Assembly (NCBI GenBank): GCA_965199055.1 | Contig: CBDAQR010000004.1 | Location: forward strand, 1,116,001 to 1,180,000 | Source of the DNA: CBDAQR01 sp965199055 | GTDB lineage: Bacteria; Pseudomonadota; Gammaproteobacteria; Pseudomonadales; Halieaceae | Direction: 5' to 3' | DNA length: 64,000 bases | Part shown: piece by piece, positions 15,484-24,867 of the stretch | Layout: every line of letters starts with the position of its first letter | How positions within the stretch are numbered: the stretch's first letter is position 1 | Made by a program: the position numbers and the translations under genes | Notes under the pieces: model-generated | The model's input: the letters and a program-made list of their open reading frames with translations, nothing else | Databases searched by the model: none | Told to the model about the DNA's origin: nothing

Positions 15484-17175
15484 ATGTACAAAGAGCTGAA
15501 AGACACCTTCGCCGCTATGACCTCAGCGGGTCAAATGTTCGAAATCACGGAGACCGAGGTCGCCGGGAAGAGCGTTAAATCGCCTGGCTCCCTGCGCGAT
15601 GTATGGGCTCTGGCCGCTGGCCACGCTGATAAGGATTATCTGGTCTACCAGGATGAGCGCTGGACCTATGCGGAGGCCATCGAAGAAGTAAACCGTATTG
15701 CGAACTGGCTCAGTGCCAATGGCGTCAAGCAGCATGATCGGGTGGCTATCGCCATGCGCAACTATCCAGAGTGGATGATGAGCTATTGGGCAGCGGTGTC
15801 GATGGGCGCGGTAGTTGTGGGCGTCAATGCCTGGTGGGTGGCCGAGGAATTGAAATTTGGTCTTACTGACTCGCAGCCTAAGGTCTTCATCTGCGACCGC
15901 GAACGACTTGAGCGTTTTAGTGAAATTCGTGAGGATTTTCCCGACACGATCGTTGCCACGGTGCGCGTCGATGACGTGCCGGCATGGGCTCGCCCCTGGA
16001 GTGAGGTTCTGGCATCGGAACCTAAGATGCCTGAGGTATCCATCGACCCGGAGGATGATGCCTGCATTTTCTACACCTCGGGAACAACCGGTTTCCCGAA
16101 AGGCGCGCAGCTCACTCATCGCGGCTGCACCAACAATCTGATGAGCCTGATGTTTGTGAATATGGCGCAGCCAGCGGCGATTGCGGCAGCAACAGGGAAA
16201 GAAGCACCCAATCCGCTGGCGGGCGGTGGACCGCAAATGGCTTCCATTGTCGCCACGCCCCTGTTTCATGTTACCGCCAATAACTGTCTGGCGCAGACGG
16301 TCACCATAGCCGGTGGCAAATTGGTGCATATGTACAAGTGGGATGCCGGTGAGGCGCTGCGCATCATCGAAGAAGAACAGATCACTACATTCACGGGCGT
16401 ACCTGTGATGAGTCGTGAAATGGTCAACCATCCGGATTTTGAAAAACGCGACACCTCCAGCCTTGCCGCGCTAGGCGGCGGTGGTGCAGCGGTGCAACCC
16501 GACCTGGTCGATAAGATCGAAAAGTCGGGCAAAGGTGCACGACCCTCGCAGGGCTATGGTATGACAGAAGTCTGCGGAATTATTAGTGCGTCTGCGGGTG
16601 ATTACTTTGTTGATAAGCCCAATAGTGCGGGTATTGTCATGCCGATCTTCGAAGTAAAGTGTATTGATGAAGAGGGCAACCCCGTTCCCTTGGGCGAGCG
16701 TGGAGAAGTTTGCGTGCGCGGCGCCCAGGTCATCAAGGGTTACCTGAACCGGCCCGAAGCGACCGCTGAGACCATTCAGGACGGTTGGTTGCATACCGGC
16801 GATATCGGTTACCTCGACGAAGATAACTTCGTCTATCTGGTCGACCGTGCGAAGGACATGGTGCTGCGTGGCGGAGAGAACGTGTACTGCTCCGAGGTGG
16901 AAGCAGCCATCTTTAAGCACGATGCAGTGGCCGAAGCGGCTGTATTTTCAGTGCCGGATGATCGACTGGGCGAAGAGGTGGGTGTCGCTATTTTCCCCGC
17001 GCAGGACCAGCACCCAAGCGCGGAAGACATCCGTGAGTTCTGCAAGGGCCACCTGGCCGCCTTCAAGATACCGCGCTACATCTGGATCCTCGACGAGCCC
17101 CTGCCGCGCAACGCCAGCGGTAAGTTCGTTAAGAAAGAGCTGCAGGACGCACTGCAGGTCTCTGACGCCGGCTAG
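15484..17175 (+). CDS. Class I adenylate-forming acyl-CoA ligase
   Basis: A 563-residue ANL-family ligase. It has the P-loop YTSGTTGFPKG (197-207), GYGMTEVCG, LHTGDIGYLDEDNFVYLVDR, GGENVYCSEVE and the C-terminal lysine motif NASGKFVKKEL. It activates a fatty or aromatic acid to its CoA ester; the substrate cannot be assigned. The gene stands alone on the plus strand and overlaps the 3' end of a convergent AraC-family regulator by 4 bases. An alpha/beta hydrolase follows that regulator, so a local activation/hydrolysis unit is possible but unproven. Confidence 0.9.
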   Translation: MYKELKDTFAAMTSAGQMFEITETEVAGKSVKSPGSLRDVWALAAGHADKDYLVYQDERWTYAEAIEEVNRIANWLSANGVKQHDRVAIAMRNYPEWMMSYWAAVSMGAVVVGVNAWWVAEELKFGLTDSQPKVFICDRERLERFSEIREDFPDTIVATVRVDDVPAWARPWSEVLASEPKMPEVSIDPEDDACIFYTSGTTGFPKGAQLTHRGCTNNLMSLMFVNMAQPAAIAAATGKEAPNPLAGGGPQMASIVATPLFHVTANNCLAQTVTIAGGKLVHMYKWDAGEALRIIEEEQITTFTGVPVMSREMVNHPDFEKRDTSSLAALGGGGAAVQPDLVDKIEKSGKGARPSQGYGMTEVCGIISASAGDYFVDKPNSAGIVMPIFEVKCIDEEGNPVPLGERGEVCVRGAQVIKGYLNRPEATAETIQDGWLHTGDIGYLDEDNFVYLVDRAKDMVLRGGENVYCSEVEAAIFKHDAVAEAAVFSVPDDRLGEEVGVAIFPAQDQHPSAEDIREFCKGHLAAFKIPRYIWILDEPLPRNASGKFVKKELQDALQVSDAG

Positions 17176-18176
17176 AGACCTTTCCTATAGGTATAAGGCG
17201 TCACCCCCGTCCATCCCTTAAATGCCCTGATAAACGCGCTGGATTCTGAAAAACCAGCGCGGTGGGCGATCTCCTCGATGCTCAGACCCTGCTTACCCAG
17301 GTAGTGCAGGGCGATATCGCGCCTCACTAAACCTTTGAGTTCTGAAAAGCTGGTGCCTTCCTTGCTCAGCCGGCGTCGCAGCGTCTGGGGGTGTACATCG
17401 AGGCGGCCTGCGACATCGTCCAGCTCTGGCATCTCGTCCAGCTCCTTTCGCAGCATGCGCTTGACCCGGCTGGTCCAGCTGTCCTGTTCGTATTGCTGCG
17501 ACAGCATCACCAGCGCGGGGTGACGCAGGAATCGCGATAGCGACAGTTCGTTTTGCAGCACAGGCTTTTCCAACAGTGCCTGGTTGATCACCATCTCCGT
17601 GTGCGGCTGGTCGAAGTACACGGGGTTACCCAAAAACATATGGCGGTATTCGCCGACGTGTTCCGGTGCGGGGTGTTCGAAGTTGAACGCTAGCGCTGGA
17701 AGGTGCTCCTGAACCAGCCAACTCAGAAAGCGGTGGCAGTTAAAGAGCGCCAACTCACCAGCATACTCGTCGAATTTGCCGGGCGTTTGCTCCGTGCTCG
17801 TGAGACGAATGATGGCATTCCCGTCTTCAATGATCGTGGTCGGCGCAGCGGCGTGATCGAACAGGCCGAAAAATCGGCAGTAGCGAGCCAGCGCCTTGCC
17901 GAGTGTGTCGCAGTGAATGACCGCGTAACACATCATCGACCAGCTGCCGAGCGGTAACGGCCGTGCGCCATAGCCGAGTCCCTCGTCGCCCATTGCCATC
18001 ATGGTGTTTACTTGCAGATCGGCGAAACGTTCGACGGAGATGCGGGCATCGTCTTCTTCCAGCAGGCGCGGCGAAATGCGATTGTTACGTAGCAATTGGG
18101 CCGGGTCCAAGCCCTTGGCGACTGCGTACTTGAGTACTGCCCGGACAAAATACACGGAGATAGATATCTGGCGCAT
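17172..18176 (-). CDS. AraC-family transcriptional regulator (OruR/ArgR-like)
   Basis: 334 residues. The N-terminal ~200 form the arabinose-binding-like domain common to OruR-type regulators (e.g. GEYRHMFLGNPVYFDQPHTE). The C-terminal ~100 carry the two helix-turn-helix units (LDVHPQTLRRRLSKEGTSF and IAHRAGFSESSAFIRAFK). Such regulators usually respond to a small carboxylate or amino acid. It is convergent with the acyl-CoA ligase at 15484 and begins just after the end of a secreted hydrolase on the same strand, so readthrough from that gene is possible. Targets unknown. Confidence 0.88.
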   Translation of the reverse strand: MRQISISVYFVRAVLKYAVAKGLDPAQLLRNNRISPRLLEEDDARISVERFADLQVNTMMAMGDEGLGYGARPLPLGSWSMMCYAVIHCDTLGKALARYCRFFGLFDHAAAPTTIIEDGNAIIRLTSTEQTPGKFDEYAGELALFNCHRFLSWLVQEHLPALAFNFEHPAPEHVGEYRHMFLGNPVYFDQPHTEMVINQALLEKPVLQNELSLSRFLRHPALVMLSQQYEQDSWTSRVKRMLRKELDEMPELDDVAGRLDVHPQTLRRRLSKEGTSFSELKGLVRRDIALHYLGKQGLSIEEIAHRAGFSESSAFIRAFKGWTGVTPYTYRKGL

Positions 18177-18182
18177 GGGGCG

Positions 18183-19085
18183 TTAACGGCAGTCGGTGCG
18201 CAGCCAGTCGAGAATGAGCTCGGTCAACTGGATACGGCTCCAGGAGAAGGAATGATCGCCACTAATAATGTGGCTTTGCAGGCGGATGCCCGGATCGCGC
18301 TCGTAGGCCGCTACAGTGGGTGAAAACATTGATTCGGGTGGGGTTACGGTGTCGGTATCGCCTACCGCCATGAATACCGACTTTCCACGCAGTCCGGCAC
18401 CGAAGTAGCGCGTATCCAGCGTCAATGCTGATACTGAGGTCAAATCTTTACGCATGTGCGCACCGTCAAAGCCGTTCAGCATGAACAGTGTGTCGGCGTA
18501 ATCGAGCAGGTAAGTTGAAGAGGGCTCACCGGAACGAAGCCCCTCTGCCCACAGGCCGAGGTTGGCGGGTGCCAGTGCACCTACGCAACGCAGACCAGGA
18601 TCGTTGCGTCCGGCAGCCAGGGCATTAAAGCCACCCAGGGAATGGCCTAGTAGGCTCATACGCTGCGAGTCAATGCGGTAGCGCGTTGTGTTGTTGCGCA
18701 GGTAGGTCAGCGCACCGGCGACATCTTCGGCTTGCTTGGTCAGACAATACTCTCCCTCGCTGCCCCAGGCGCCCCGGTAGTGAAAAAACAGAACGTTAAA
18801 ACCATCGCGACGAATGGCCTGCGCTATGTCGAGGTTTTTCTCGTTTCCCGGTAAGCCATGCAGCATGACCACGGTAGGGTGGGGGCCCTTACCATTGGCC
18901 ATGTAGAGCAGGCCGGTAAGCCTGTCCTCGCCAATCGAGAAGGTCAGCTCCTCGATCGTAGGCGGAAACATGTTATCCGGCGCCGGGTCGCGCACCAGGG
19001 CCGGGTCTGGCGCAGTTTCGGCCATCACCACCGCCGCTGAAACACAGTTCAGGAGCGCAATAATCAAGGCGGGCAGTAGACGCAT
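18183..19085 (-). CDS. Secreted alpha/beta hydrolase (prolyl-oligopeptidase-like)
   Basis: 300 residues from the ATG at 19085; a TTG at 19097 is a less likely start. A signal peptide (MRLLPALIIALLNCVSAAVV, cut near MAETA) is followed by an alpha/beta hydrolase domain with the nucleophile Ser149 in LLGHSLGGFNAL, oxyanion HGLPGN, Asp in GDTDTVTPPE and His in SGDHSFSW. This is the arrangement of small peptidase/esterase-like hydrolases with a periplasmic destination. It is divergent from the acyl-CoA dehydrogenase that opens the large plus-strand operon (about 150 bases between). Substrate unknown. Confidence 0.85.
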   Translation of the reverse strand: MRLLPALIIALLNCVSAAVVMAETAPDPALVRDPAPDNMFPPTIEELTFSIGEDRLTGLLYMANGKGPHPTVVMLHGLPGNEKNLDIAQAIRRDGFNVLFFHYRGAWGSEGEYCLTKQAEDVAGALTYLRNNTTRYRIDSQRMSLLGHSLGGFNALAAGRNDPGLRCVGALAPANLGLWAEGLRSGEPSSTYLLDYADTLFMLNGFDGAHMRKDLTSVSALTLDTRYFGAGLRGKSVFMAVGDTDTVTPPESMFSPTVAAYERDPGIRLQSHIISGDHSFSWSRIQLTELILDWLRTDCR

Positions 19086-19238
19086 TAATGACCCCAATTC
19101 AGATGCGCCCTATGCTAACACCCCCGGTGTCATTTTGGGTCAATTTATTTGTCTACACCCGTCATTGCTGGCATGCGGGGCCGTCACCATACTGACGACC
19201 CACTGTAATTCCCATGCATATTCCCCGAGGTTATCAAG

Positions 19239-20414
19239 ATGCTACCCCGTGATTTCACCGAAGAGCAGAACATGTTTCGCGATGCCTATCGCAAGTTTCT
19301 GGCTGCCGAGATTGTTCCCCATATGGAAGAATGGCGCGAAGCGGGTATTGTCGACCGCAGCGCGTTCCAGAAAGCGGGCGAGCACGGCTTGCTGATGGTC
19401 TGGCCGGAAGAAAAGCACGGTGGCATCGGTGATGATGATTTCCGCTTTGAGCAGATCATCATTGAGGAAACCGCCTATGCGCGTGTGGGAGACTGGTATA
19501 ACACGCTACACAGTCGCTTGGTGGGACCCTACCTGACGCGCTTCGGAAACGCGGAACAGCAAGATCGCTTCTTGCATAAGTGTGTCAGCGGCGAGTGCGT
19601 GCTGGCCATTGCCATGACCGAGCCCGACGCCGGTTCAGACCTTGCGGGTATGCGCGCCACGGCCATCGAGAAAGATGACCACTGGGTGCTCAACGGCTCC
19701 AAAGTGTTTATCTCGAACGGCATTAACGCCGACCTGGTCATCGTGGCCGCTAAAACTGACCCTGACAATAACCCGCATGCCATGACCTTGTTCCTTGTCG
19801 AGCGCGGCATGGAAGGTTTCGAACGCGGTGCCAATTTGAAGAAGATGGGTCTGAAAGCCCAGGATACGGCTGAGCTGTTCTTCAACGACGTGAAGGTGCC
19901 AAAGGAAAACGTGCTGGGTGAGCCTGGCAAGGGTTTTTACTATCTGATGGAAGGACTGGCAGAGGAGCGCCTCATCGGCGCCTGTGGTTACCTCTCTGCG
20001 GCACATGTGTCATTCGATCTGGCCGCAGATTACGTGAAAGAGCGCAAGGCCTTCGGCAAGCCATTGGCGGCGTTTCAAAATACCCAATTTAAACTCGCCG
20101 AGCTGCGTACCGAGTTGGATATCTGCCAAACTTATCTCGACCAATGTGTAGCGGCACAGAATGCGGGGCAACTCACCGCGGTCGATGCCGCCAAAGCGAA
20201 GCTGTACTGTTCTGAATTGCAGGTGCGCGCGGCTGATATCGGCGTGCAGTTGCACGGTGGAAACGGCTATATGGACGAGTACCCCATTTCGCGTCAGTAC
20301 ACCGACGCCAAGATTTCAACGATCTACGCGGGCACGTCGGAGGTGATGAAAATTATCATCAGCCGCGACTGTCTCAGTGAGGACTATCAGTCCATCAGCA
20401 CGCGTAATTTTTAA
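19239..20414 (+). CDS. Acyl-CoA dehydrogenase
   Basis: A 391-residue FAD enzyme with AMTEPDAGSDLAGMR (125-139) and the C-terminal YAGTSEVMKIII. The residue before GT is Ala, where medium-chain enzymes have the catalytic Glu. In such members the base usually sits elsewhere, as in long-chain and isovaleryl types, so a branched or long substrate is plausible. It is the first gene of an operon of about 13 genes built around an alpha-methylacyl-CoA racemase, and would catalyse the first alpha,beta-desaturation. Electrons would pass to ETF, whose genes are not in the window. Confidence 0.93.
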   Translation: MLPRDFTEEQNMFRDAYRKFLAAEIVPHMEEWREAGIVDRSAFQKAGEHGLLMVWPEEKHGGIGDDDFRFEQIIIEETAYARVGDWYNTLHSRLVGPYLTRFGNAEQQDRFLHKCVSGECVLAIAMTEPDAGSDLAGMRATAIEKDDHWVLNGSKVFISNGINADLVIVAAKTDPDNNPHAMTLFLVERGMEGFERGANLKKMGLKAQDTAELFFNDVKVPKENVLGEPGKGFYYLMEGLAEERLIGACGYLSAAHVSFDLAADYVKERKAFGKPLAAFQNTQFKLAELRTELDICQTYLDQCVAAQNAGQLTAVDAAKAKLYCSELQVRAADIGVQLHGGNGYMDEYPISRQYTDAKISTIYAGTSEVMKIIISRDCLSEDYQSISTRNF

Positions 20415-20458
20415 ATCCACACCCGCCTTCTGGCGGGCATCCACAAGGAGAAAGCTCA

Positions 20459-21253
20459 ATGGATATTAATGGAAAAGTAGCCGTCATCACTGGTGGTTCA
20501 TCGGGTCTGGGTCGCGCCACAGTTAAGCGTGTTGTTGCCGCTGGTGGTAAGGCCGCGATCTTCGACATGAACGAAGAGAAGGGCAACGCTGTCGTCGCTG
20601 ACTGCGGCGCCGATAATGTGATTTTTTGCAGCGTTAACGTGACTGACGAAGAATCAGTTAAAGCCGCGGTTGCCAAGACGATGGAAACGTTTGGTGCAAT
20701 CCACATCTGCTGTAACTTTGCTGGTATCGGTAATGCGATGCGCACAGTCGGCAAGGACGGTCCATTCCCCCTGGATTCCTTCAAGCTGGTCGTTGATGTC
20801 AACCTCGTGGGCACATTTAACGTTCTGCGCCTGTGCGCCGAGCAGATGCAGCACAACGAGCCGTTCAACAAAGACGGTGGCCGCGGCGTCATCATTAACA
20901 CCGCTTCCATCGCCGCCTACGAGGGTCAGATCGGCCAGGCTGCCTACTCTGCATCGAAGGGCGGTGTTGTTGGTATGACGCTGCCGATTGCACGCGATCT
21001 TTCCAAGCTGGGTATTCGTTGCAACACGATCGTGCCGGGTCTGATCGCGACCCCACTGTTGATGGGTGGCGCTGAAGAACTGACCCCAGAGATCGAGGAG
21101 TTCCTGCGGCCGCTGGGCAGCCAGGTGCTGTATCCCCCACGTCTGGGTATGGCGGATGAAATTGCACACACCGCGCAGTACATCATGGAGAATGACTACG
21201 TGAATGGTGAGTGCATTCGCATGGACGGCGGCATAAGGATGCAGCCCAAGTAA
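20459..21253 (+). CDS. Short-chain dehydrogenase, 3-hydroxyacyl-CoA dehydrogenase type 2 (HSD10-like)
   Basis: 264 residues with the nucleotide-binding TGGSSGLG (11-18) and catalytic Ser150, Tyr163 and Lys167 (YSASK). The block INTASIAAYEGQIGQAAYSA is close to HSD17B10-type enzymes, which oxidise 3-hydroxy-2-methylacyl-CoA and related substrates with NAD. In the operon (44 bases after the dehydrogenase, 16 before the racemase) it would perform the 3-hydroxy oxidation for branched acyl-CoAs. Ordinary FabG-like reductase activity is the alternative. Confidence 0.9.
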   Translation: MDINGKVAVITGGSSGLGRATVKRVVAAGGKAAIFDMNEEKGNAVVADCGADNVIFCSVNVTDEESVKAAVAKTMETFGAIHICCNFAGIGNAMRTVGKDGPFPLDSFKLVVDVNLVGTFNVLRLCAEQMQHNEPFNKDGGRGVIINTASIAAYEGQIGQAAYSASKGGVVGMTLPIARDLSKLGIRCNTIVPGLIATPLLMGGAEELTPEIEEFLRPLGSQVLYPPRLGMADEIAHTAQYIMENDYVNGECIRMDGGIRMQPK

Positions 21254-21269
21254 GCAAGAGGAGAGTGTT

Positions 21270-22403
21270 ATGGGTCCGTTGAACGGTTATACCGCGATTG
21301 AGTTAGCAGGCATCGGGCCCGCTCCTATGGGCGGCATGATTCTGGCCGATATGGGTGCGGAAGTGATTCGCATCGAGCGGGCAGGAGCCGCCAATCCCCC
21401 CGATACCAAGGATGTTAGCTTCCGCGGCAAGAAATCCGTGGTTCTCAATCTCAAGTCTGCCGATGGTGTGGAGACACTGCTGCGCATAGTTGAGAACGCC
21501 GACATTCTTATTGACCCTTACCGTCCTGGGGTATGCGAGAAGCTGGGTATAGGTCCAGAAGTCTGCCTGGAGCGCAATCCGAAGCTGATATTCGCTCGCA
21601 TGACCGGTTGGGGCCAGGAGGGCCCGCTGGCGCAGGCGGCCGGGCACGATATCAACTACATCTCTATCACTGGCGCGCTCTATGCGATGGGTCGTAAGGG
21701 TGAGAAGCCTGTCCCTCCACTGAATTTGGTGGGTGATATGGGCGGCGGTGGCATGCTGTTGGTCAACGGCATTCTGGCGGCCCTGCTCGAGGCACATAAC
21801 TCTGGTAAGGGGCAGGTAATTGACGCAGCGATGGTGGATGGCGCAGCACAGCTCATGTGGATGTTCCATGGCTTCCAGGCTTTAGGTATTCACGACGAAA
21901 CCCAGCGTGAGTCCAATATGCTCGACGGCGGTGCCCATTTCTACGATACCTATGAGTGCGCTGACGGTGAGTATGTTTCTATCGGCTCCATTGAGCCTCA
22001 GTTCTATGCACTGCTGAAGGAGCAGGTGGGGCTGAGTGAAGAGGAATTTGGTAATCAGCTCGACCGCAGCCAATGGCCAGCGCTGTCGGCGAGGCTGACT
22101 GAAATCTTTAAGACCAAGACGCAGGCTGAATGGTGCGAGATTATGGAAGGCACCGATGTGTGTATGGCGCCGGTACTGAATATGATTGACGCACCCAAGC
22201 ACGCCGCCAATGTGGCAAGAGACGTCTATATAGAGGTGGATGGTATTACTCAGCCCGCGCCGGCCCCACGTTTTAGTCGTACGCCGGCTGGAGTGCGCCA
22301 CGGTGCTCACCAACTGGGTGAGGATACCGACGCCACATTGTCTGCGATGGGATTCGAGGCAGCAGAGATCGCCGCATTGCGCGACGCTGGAGCCATTAGC
22401 TAA
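21270..22403 (+). CDS. mcr: Alpha-methylacyl-CoA racemase (CaiB/BaiF family III)
   Basis: 377 residues. Catalytic His126 (AGHDINYIS) and Asp156 (NLVGDMGGGG) fall at the same positions as in the characterised mycobacterial racemase MCR. MLDGGAHFYDTYECADG and PAPRFSRTP are further family marks. The enzyme interconverts 2R- and 2S-methylacyl-CoA so that branched chains such as isoprenoid or sterol side chains can enter beta-oxidation, whose dehydrogenases accept only the 2S form. This makes it the most informative gene of the operon: its substrates are probably methyl-branched. A CoA-transferase role, the other activity of this fold, is less likely given the His/Asp pair. Confidence 0.9.
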   Translation: MGPLNGYTAIELAGIGPAPMGGMILADMGAEVIRIERAGAANPPDTKDVSFRGKKSVVLNLKSADGVETLLRIVENADILIDPYRPGVCEKLGIGPEVCLERNPKLIFARMTGWGQEGPLAQAAGHDINYISITGALYAMGRKGEKPVPPLNLVGDMGGGGMLLVNGILAALLEAHNSGKGQVIDAAMVDGAAQLMWMFHGFQALGIHDETQRESNMLDGGAHFYDTYECADGEYVSIGSIEPQFYALLKEQVGLSEEEFGNQLDRSQWPALSARLTEIFKTKTQAEWCEIMEGTDVCMAPVLNMIDAPKHAANVARDVYIEVDGITQPAPAPRFSRTPAGVRHGAHQLGEDTDATLSAMGFEAAEIAALRDAGAIS

Positions 22404-22422
22404 TTAGAAGAAGAGGAATACT

Positions 22423-23205
22423 ATGAGTCAGTATCAATCCTTGATCGTCGAGCGTGACGGCCCGATCGGCATCGTCAGATTCAATCGTCCGGATACGCTG
22501 AACGCCATAGAAGCCAGTATTCGCGAAGAGATCAACCTGGCGGTTCGCGAGATCAACGAAGATGACAGCGTTCGCGTTGCCATCCTGACAGGCGAGGGCC
22601 GCGCGTTTTGTGCCGGTGCTGATCTGACCGAAAAGCGGTCGGACGACTCTGATGTTGAGGAGATGCTCAACAATGAGTATAAGCCGGCACTGATGGCCAT
22701 TACTGATGCCCACAAACCCTGGATCAGCGCAGTCAATGGCGCCGCAGCAGGCATCGGTAGCGCCTTTGCCATGAACTGTGATCTTACGGTTATGGCGGAA
22801 GATGCATATCTCTATCAGGCCTTCGCAGCAATCAGCCTTATTCCGGACGGGGGGGCAACCTGGCACCTGACGCGTACCCTGGGCAAGAAAAAGGCCTATG
22901 AACTGATAGCGCTGGGCGAAAAACTTCGGGCGCCTAAATGTCTTGAATTAGGTCTGTGTAATCGTGTGGTGCCCGCCGAGCAATTGATGGACGCAGCACG
23001 AGAGCTCGCGCTGGAACTAGCCGGTAAAGCACCGTTGTCGCTGCGCTACGCCAAGGAGACGGTCAATGCTTCTATGTCAGAAACGGTGGATGAAACTATC
23101 TCTCATGAGGCCGCATTGCAGAAAATCTGCATAGCGAGCGAAGATGCGAAAGAGGGCGCTGTCGCCTTCCTGCAAAAGCGCGCTCCCGAATTCAAAGGTT
23201 GCTGA
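22423..23205 (+). CDS. Enoyl-CoA hydratase/isomerase family protein, PaaG-like active site
   Basis: 260-residue crotonase-fold protein with the oxyanion motif AFCAGADL (61-68). The two hydratase glutamates are missing: the first position reads AGIGSAFA and the second QAFAAIS. An aspartate instead lies at Asp142 in IPDGGATW, the pattern of PaaG-type isomerases and some dienoyl-CoA isomerases. A double-bond isomerase is therefore more likely than a plain hydratase. It lies between the racemase and a flavin oxidoreductase in the same operon (19- and 1-base gaps). Confidence 0.85.
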   Translation: MSQYQSLIVERDGPIGIVRFNRPDTLNAIEASIREEINLAVREINEDDSVRVAILTGEGRAFCAGADLTEKRSDDSDVEEMLNNEYKPALMAITDAHKPWISAVNGAAAGIGSAFAMNCDLTVMAEDAYLYQAFAAISLIPDGGATWHLTRTLGKKKAYELIALGEKLRAPKCLELGLCNRVVPAEQLMDAARELALELAGKAPLSLRYAKETVNASMSETVDETISHEAALQKICIASEDAKEGAVAFLQKRAPEFKGC

Positions 23206-23206
23206 T

Positions 23207-24211
23207 ATGAGCTTGCCTACGCGTATGGCAGTATCGCTTCCGGCCCCAACGGGGTCCGTTGCAGACACTATTGCCATGGCACAGCAAGCAGAGGCGCTCG
23301 GTTATGCGGATGTCTGGCTGGCTGATGCGGGGGGTCTCGATGCGCTGACGCTGGTGCCAATGATTCTGGAAAAAACTGAGAACTTGCGTGTAGGTATCGC
23401 TGTGGTGCCCGCCTATACGCGCACCCCGGCGGTTTTGGCATCTACCATCGCCGTCATCAACCAGGCCTATCCCGGCCGGTTCATTCCCGGACTGGGTACG
23501 TCCAGCCATGCCATTATCGAGAACTGGCATGGGCTCAAGTTGGAGAAACCGCTAACGCGCATGAGCGAAACCGTAGCTCTGCTGCGCACGATGCTGGCCG
23601 GCGAAAAAACGGCCTTTGCGGGCGAAACACTGAGCAGCCGTGGCTATGTTCAGGCCCCCTCCGACCCGCAGCCGCCGATATACCTCGCGGCGCTGCGTTC
23701 GAAGATGGTGGAGCGCGCGGCTGAGATAGCCGACGGCGTAATTCTCAACTTGTTTCCGCGCTCGGCGCTGCCACGCATCATGGAGCATGTTGCCATTGGT
23801 GCCGAGCGCGCAGGCAAGAGTGCAGAAGACGTGGAGATCGTCTGCCGCCACATGATGGTTGTCAGCGACGATAAACCTGCGGCGAGAGCGGCGTTTCGTG
23901 CGGGCTTTGTTGGCTACTACGCCACTCCGGTCTACAACAAGTTTCTGGCTTGGGCGGGCTATGAAGACGCTGCAGCGGAAATTCGTGCTGGCTGGGCTGC
24001 CAAAGACCGCGAGCGCACGGCAGCCGCTTTACCCGACGAACTGATCGATGAGATTGCCATCATCGGCACACCCGACGAGGCGCGCGAATTGATGCGAGGC
24101 TATATTGAAGGCGGTATTCACACCAATATCGTTTCCTGCATATACCCGACACCGGATGTGTTGCGCGACACTATAGAGAGCTTTAGCGCCAGCCAGTTTC
24201 CGATCGCCTAG
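23207..24211 (+). CDS. Luciferase-like (LLM class) flavin-dependent oxidoreductase
   Basis: 334 residues of the bacterial-luciferase TIM-barrel family, starting MSLPTRMAVSLPAP at the ATG 2 bases after the preceding stop codon. It has family blocks EALGYADVWLADAGG, LRVGIAVVPAYTRTPAVLA and RFIPGLGTSS. Members use FMN or F420; the resemblance is to the F420-type annotation group, but Gammaproteobacteria mostly lack F420, so the cofactor is open. In an acyl-CoA operon it could oxidise or hydroxylate an intermediate or reduce an enone. It overlaps the next gene by one base (TAGTG). Confidence 0.85.
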   Translation: MSLPTRMAVSLPAPTGSVADTIAMAQQAEALGYADVWLADAGGLDALTLVPMILEKTENLRVGIAVVPAYTRTPAVLASTIAVINQAYPGRFIPGLGTSSHAIIENWHGLKLEKPLTRMSETVALLRTMLAGEKTAFAGETLSSRGYVQAPSDPQPPIYLAALRSKMVERAAEIADGVILNLFPRSALPRIMEHVAIGAERAGKSAEDVEIVCRHMMVVSDDKPAARAAFRAGFVGYYATPVYNKFLAWAGYEDAAAEIRAGWAAKDRERTAAALPDELIDEIAIIGTPDEARELMRGYIEGGIHTNIVSCIYPTPDVLRDTIESFSASQFPIA

Positions 24212-24867
24212 TGAATCGACCCTTGAGGCCGCGTGACGCCGCTACCCTGATCATCGTTCGTGAAAACAGCGAAGTACTGCTGGGTGTGCGTAGTTCCAGT
24301 CACGTGTTTATGCCACATATGTATGTATTTCCGGGCGGCAGGGTGGACCCGGGCGATGCGCGAGTGCCGTGCCCGGTGCCGCTGCGCGCTGAAGTCGAGG
24401 CCAAGTTAGCCCGCTCCGTTACGCCCGCTCGAGCAAGGGCGCTGGCGATGACGGCGGTTCGAGAGACCTTCGAAGAAACCGGCCTGATAGTCGGCGCGCC
24501 CGCCTCTCAAACCGTTCGTACGGCATCCAAGCACTGGCAGCCGTTTTACGCCAGCGGGTGGGTGCCCGCGCTGGACAAGCTGGATTATGTGGCTCGTGCC
24601 ATTACCCCGCCGAATAATCTGCGCCGATTTGATGCGCGCTTTTTTCTTGTCGATGCCCGTTATGTGAGCGGGGAGCTTCGCGGCAATGGTGAACTCGAGG
24701 ATTTGCGCTGGGTCGATTTGAAAGAAGCGAACGAGCTCGCTCTCTCACCGATTACCGAGCTGGTGCTGAACCTGCTGGGAGAGCGATTGCGCGGCTCAGA
24801 CAAAGACCCCCAACACATACCTTTTTATCGCGAGCTGTTTGGCAAGGAGTTGATCGAACATGAGTGA
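24211..24867 (+). CDS. Nudix hydrolase, NUDT19-like (possible acyl-CoA diphosphatase)
   Basis: 218 residues starting at a GTG that overlaps the previous stop codon. The Nudix box is split. It begins FPGGRVDPGD, continues through an insertion of about 40 residues, and ends AVRETFEETGLIVG with the metal-binding glutamates. A split box of this kind occurs in NUDT7/8/19-type enzymes that cleave CoA and acyl-CoA to 3',5'-ADP and phosphopantetheine derivatives. In the middle of an acyl-CoA operon it could recycle or limit dead-end CoA esters. It overlaps the next crotonase gene by 8 bases. The function is inference. Confidence 0.82.
   Translation: MNRPLRPRDAATLIIVRENSEVLLGVRSSSHVFMPHMYVFPGGRVDPGDARVPCPVPLRAEVEAKLARSVTPARARALAMTAVRETFEETGLIVGAPASQTVRTASKHWQPFYASGWVPALDKLDYVARAITPPNNLRRFDARFFLVDARYVSGELRGNGELEDLRWVDLKEANELALSPITELVLNLLGERLRGSDKDPQHIPFYRELFGKELIEHE

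Noticed and set aside
19158..19190. Two CCGTCA copies about 22 bases apart before the racemase operon, a possible operator
   Set aside because: The matching core is only six to seven bases and the period is 22, too weak compared with the repeats at 31235.
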